From assembly GCA_018894105.1 (NCBI GenBank), contig CM032122.1, positions 21,735,674 to 21,799,673 of the forward strand: DNA of 64,000 nucleotides. Direction: 5' to 3'. Shown here in pieces: positions 61,600 through 64,000 of the stretch. The notes beneath the pieces were generated by a model. That model was not told the DNA's origin, ran no database searches, and saw nothing but the letters and a program-made list of their open reading frames with translations. Source of the DNA: Jacaranda mimosifolia (taxonomy: Eukaryota > Streptophyta > Magnoliopsida > Lamiales > Bignoniaceae). The position numbers and the translations under genes were made by a program. The first letter of the stretch is position 1. Every line of letters begins with the position of its first letter.

Positions 61600-64000
61600 T
61601 TATCTTTTGGACACTCTTTTCCTTCTCCTTAACCTGATGCTTTCCAACACATCTAAAAGTTGTGGCCCTCTCAATCTTTTCTTCCTAGTTGGCTCATTGT
61701 CTATGTTATGCTCTGGAGTAGGAGCAGATGGACCTACTCTTACAGCACTACCTTTCAGATCTGGAGCAAGTTCAACCACAAGTTCTGTTGCATTTGGAGC
61801 TTGAGCTACTGTGGACTTCTTCCTTCCTTTGCATCCAACTAAGGCTTCTTTCCTTCTTCCCTTATACATCCTTCCCTAAAATAATGAAATTGAAAGAAGA
61901 ATAACTTCTCTATATATGAGTTAAAAAAAATGAAGATTAAAATTATTTTTATCATCTACTGACCTTCTTTAGATTTGCATTTGAAGGCCCCTATTCATGA
62001 GAGAGTCTGCTAGCATTTTCAGTCATTATGGTAGCCTAGAAGTATAGAAATGAATGAATTATACCATCTTTCATGTATTAAATTAAATTAAATAGAAGTT
62101 TAGAGTATGAATGAATACCTTAGTAGGATTAGGATTATGCTGCCCAACTTCAGGTTGTTCTATAGTTGTACTGCCCTCAGCATGTTGAGGCTCATTACCC
62201 TTATTACCCTGACATGAAATGAATAAGATGTTGTTAACAAAATAAAGAACATTCATTACATCTTTCGGAAATGGCAAGGTAAGATTTACTTCACTTGGAT
62301 TTGGGATGTGTTGGATTTTTACAAGTTACTCTGTTATTTTCTTTTTGGAGACAATTTTGACAAGTATGTGTAAGACCCTTTCTTGTGGATCTTGATACAT
62401 GTACCTCAGAAGGTCCCATTCTCTTAAACTTCTTTGGCATTCCTTTTTTGACTTTGAATTTAGGTGCATTTAGAGAAAGGTCAATGTCATCACTCTTGAT
62501 GTATCTATTCTTTCCAGGTACATCATGTATCATTTTACTATAAGCAGCCAAGTAGGTCTCTTTCTTGTAGCATACATTGACGAAATCCTCCAAATTTCTC
62601 CTTCCTTCAACAATGGTTGCACATGCATGCAAATAAGGATATCCATTCAATTGAAACATCCCATAGTTGCACTCTTTAACCCCGAAATCCACCCTATACT
62701 TGTCCAACATGTGGTAAACTTCACACGCTTCCCCCCACACCATGTTGCAAAGAAGTTTCTTCCCACCACTTGACATTTGTTAATCTTTTTCAGAATATTG
62801 GGACAGACGTTATCTGAAAATTTCTCCATGCCTTATCTTTTCATTTGCACCCTAATATTAAGTTTGCATCTTATCCATTCCAATATACTAATGATTGGCG
62901 TATCTCTAGTAGGTAGGATATAACTATTGAAGGACTCACTTAGATTGTTCACAATAATGTTAGACAAAAACTTTCTGGAGAAATGGCTTCTGCTCCAGTG
63001 CTCTGTAGGCACCTTTCTCAACCATTCTGCAATAGTCTCATATTTTGGGGACTTCTTTGGGTCAGCTGCCTCAATATTCTTCATCCACATTTCAAACTCA
63101 TTCTTATACCCTGTGCTAGCTGCACTCTAGAAAAGCTGTCTCAATTTGTCATCTCCATGCTTTATCTTAAAGTTGTCATACATGTACCTCAAACAGTACC
63201 TATGTTCACAATCAGACAGTAGACTTTTTATAGCTTTCACTAAACTCTTCTACCTGTTAGAAATAAATACCCATTTATTCTCACCAAAGCCCCGTATGTC
63301 TTCTAATAGCTCTGTCAGAAACCATGTCCAGTTCTCTCTATTCTCCACTTGGACAACAGCCCAGGCAATGGGGAACATGTTGTCACTCCTATCCCTCCCT
63401 ACAACTACCAACAATTGGTCTCCATAATGTGATTTCAAAAAACTTCCATCAAGGCCTATAATGGGTCTGTACCCTAACAAAAATCCATCTCTTAGTGTAG
63501 CCAGACCATAATAAAGCCTTTCAAATGTTGGTATGTCAATCTCTTGGCTTTCCTTATAATCACTCTGCTTTCTTCATTAAATGCACTGACAGTCTGAGCA
63601 TAGTCCCTCAAATACTCCTACTGAACACTCTCTCCACTTGACCAAGTTTAGTGCCTCTCTCCTAACCCTCATTGCTTTCCAATACCCTACCTCAACGTTG
63701 CATTTGCTTTTTATAAGGTTCATCATTCCTTGGATGCTCACACTAGGATGATCTCTCATTATTCTCTCCATTCTCTTTGCAAGGTATTTGAAAGTTGCAA
63801 GTTTATTCTCATAGACCTTTGCACATTTGTGTTCTCCATTTATGCTCTTAATTTGGAAAGTCATTGAACCTTGAATTGGAGATGCATGGATTTTTCAATT
63901 GCATCCTTCACTTGCACAATCTGTTGTGATCCTTGTGTTTTCATTCTTCTTATATTTAAGACTCATACTGTTCTTAACACACCAATTTGCAAGTGCCTCT
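61600..64000 (-). pseudogene. MuDR-class MULE transposase pseudogene, copy B (partial at window edge)
   Basis: Read from 64,000 down: ANWCVKNSMSLKYKKNENTR, DCASEGCN with a stop for Trp, SMTFQIKSINGEHKCAKVYE (zinc-binding N-terminal part), NKLATFKYLAKRMERIMRDH, then the MULE catalytic region RPIIGLDGSFLKSHYGDQLL (first Asp) and ENKWVFISNR-stop-KSLVKAI, where the second catalytic Asp is Asn. Next come WLRKVPTEHWSRSHFS, NNLSESFNSYILPTRDTPI, a SWIM-like motif KECNYGMFQLNGYPYLHAC (one Cys changed to Tyr) and a zinc knuckle TCQNCLQKENNRVTC with its His lost. Two further exons (about 62,218-62,120 and 61,869-61,600) give the basic tail RLRRRKRVSKR. Better preserved than copy A, but not functional as read. 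Confidence 0.85.

Larger units (their letters stand above)
59080..64000 (-). mobile_element. Autonomous-type MULE, copy B (broken, leaves the window)
   Basis: Inverted relative to copy A: GRF gene on the plus strand (60,175-60,597) and transposase on the minus strand (61,600 to beyond 64,000). The outer region (about 59,084-60,170) is interrupted by a hAT-like element (59,218-59,918). The left boundary is a guess based on a change in sequence character at GAGAAAATGCAACGTACTCC. The other end lies outside the window. Confidence 0.65.

Noticed and set aside
1..64000. Intact tRNA or rRNA genes
   Set aside because: Scanned for tRNA A/B boxes with cloverleaf and for rRNA words; only the SINE-like motif at 56,741 and the tRNA-Met binding site at 1860 were seen.

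Overview
This is an AT-rich nuclear segment from a plant, most likely a eudicot angiosperm. The evidence is GT-AG introns, plant transcription factor families (class I TCP; POPEYE-type bHLH), remains of an STR-type ABCG transporter gene, and dense plant transposons (LINE, copia, dual-RNase-H gypsy, MULE, hAT-like and Harbinger-like elements). The species cannot be named from this window. Exon joins were worked out by eye from splice signals, reading phase and family resemblance; no search or alignment program was run.

Layout. 1-2.5 kb: repeat remnants, including a TRIM-like LTR piece. 2.48-4.26 kb (+): broken, 5'-truncated ABCG half-transporter gene of the STR clade, the transporters of arbuscular mycorrhiza. 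5.09-7.08 kb (-): intact four-exon bHLH47/POPEYE-like iron-deficiency regulator with an EAR motif, and a G-box in its likely promoter. 8.6-14.0 kb (+): decayed LINE bounded by a 19-bp target duplication. 14.5-16.8 kb: probable solo LTR holding a nested hAT-like MITE. 19.5-26.5 kb (-): ten-exon gene for a 320-residue, N-terminally anchored membrane protein whose two H-x-S motifs suggest a 2H-phosphoesterase-like fold; a Harbinger-like element lies in one intron and a hAT-like element 100 bp before the ATG. 27.5-33.9 kb: AT-rich intergenic DNA with a recent 84-bp tandem duplication and a cluster of GTGGGCC (TCP-type) sites. 33.9-35.1 kb (-): intact single-exon TCP14-like gene.

35.1-64 kb is a nest of transposons. 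A 1.5-kb Mutator-type non-autonomous element (36,721-38,219) has perfect 9-bp target duplications. A decayed copia element (38.2-40.6 kb) is split by a complete 10.2-kb Tat-type gypsy element (40,592-50,755; LTRs of 806 and 852 bp; target duplication CCTAT) and resumes at 50,756. Next come two copies of one autonomous-type MULE family in opposite orientation (about 51.1-55.5 kb and about 59.1-64 kb, the second leaving the window). Each has a multi-exon MuDR-class transposase gene and, convergent with it, a small gene for a GRF-type zinc-finger protein with a C-terminal membrane segment. Both copies are broken.

Only three loci look like working host genes: the bHLH, the membrane protein and the TCP gene. 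They are unrelated in function and separated by transposons. The most interesting structure is the duplicated convergent transposase + GRF/tail-anchor gene pair.
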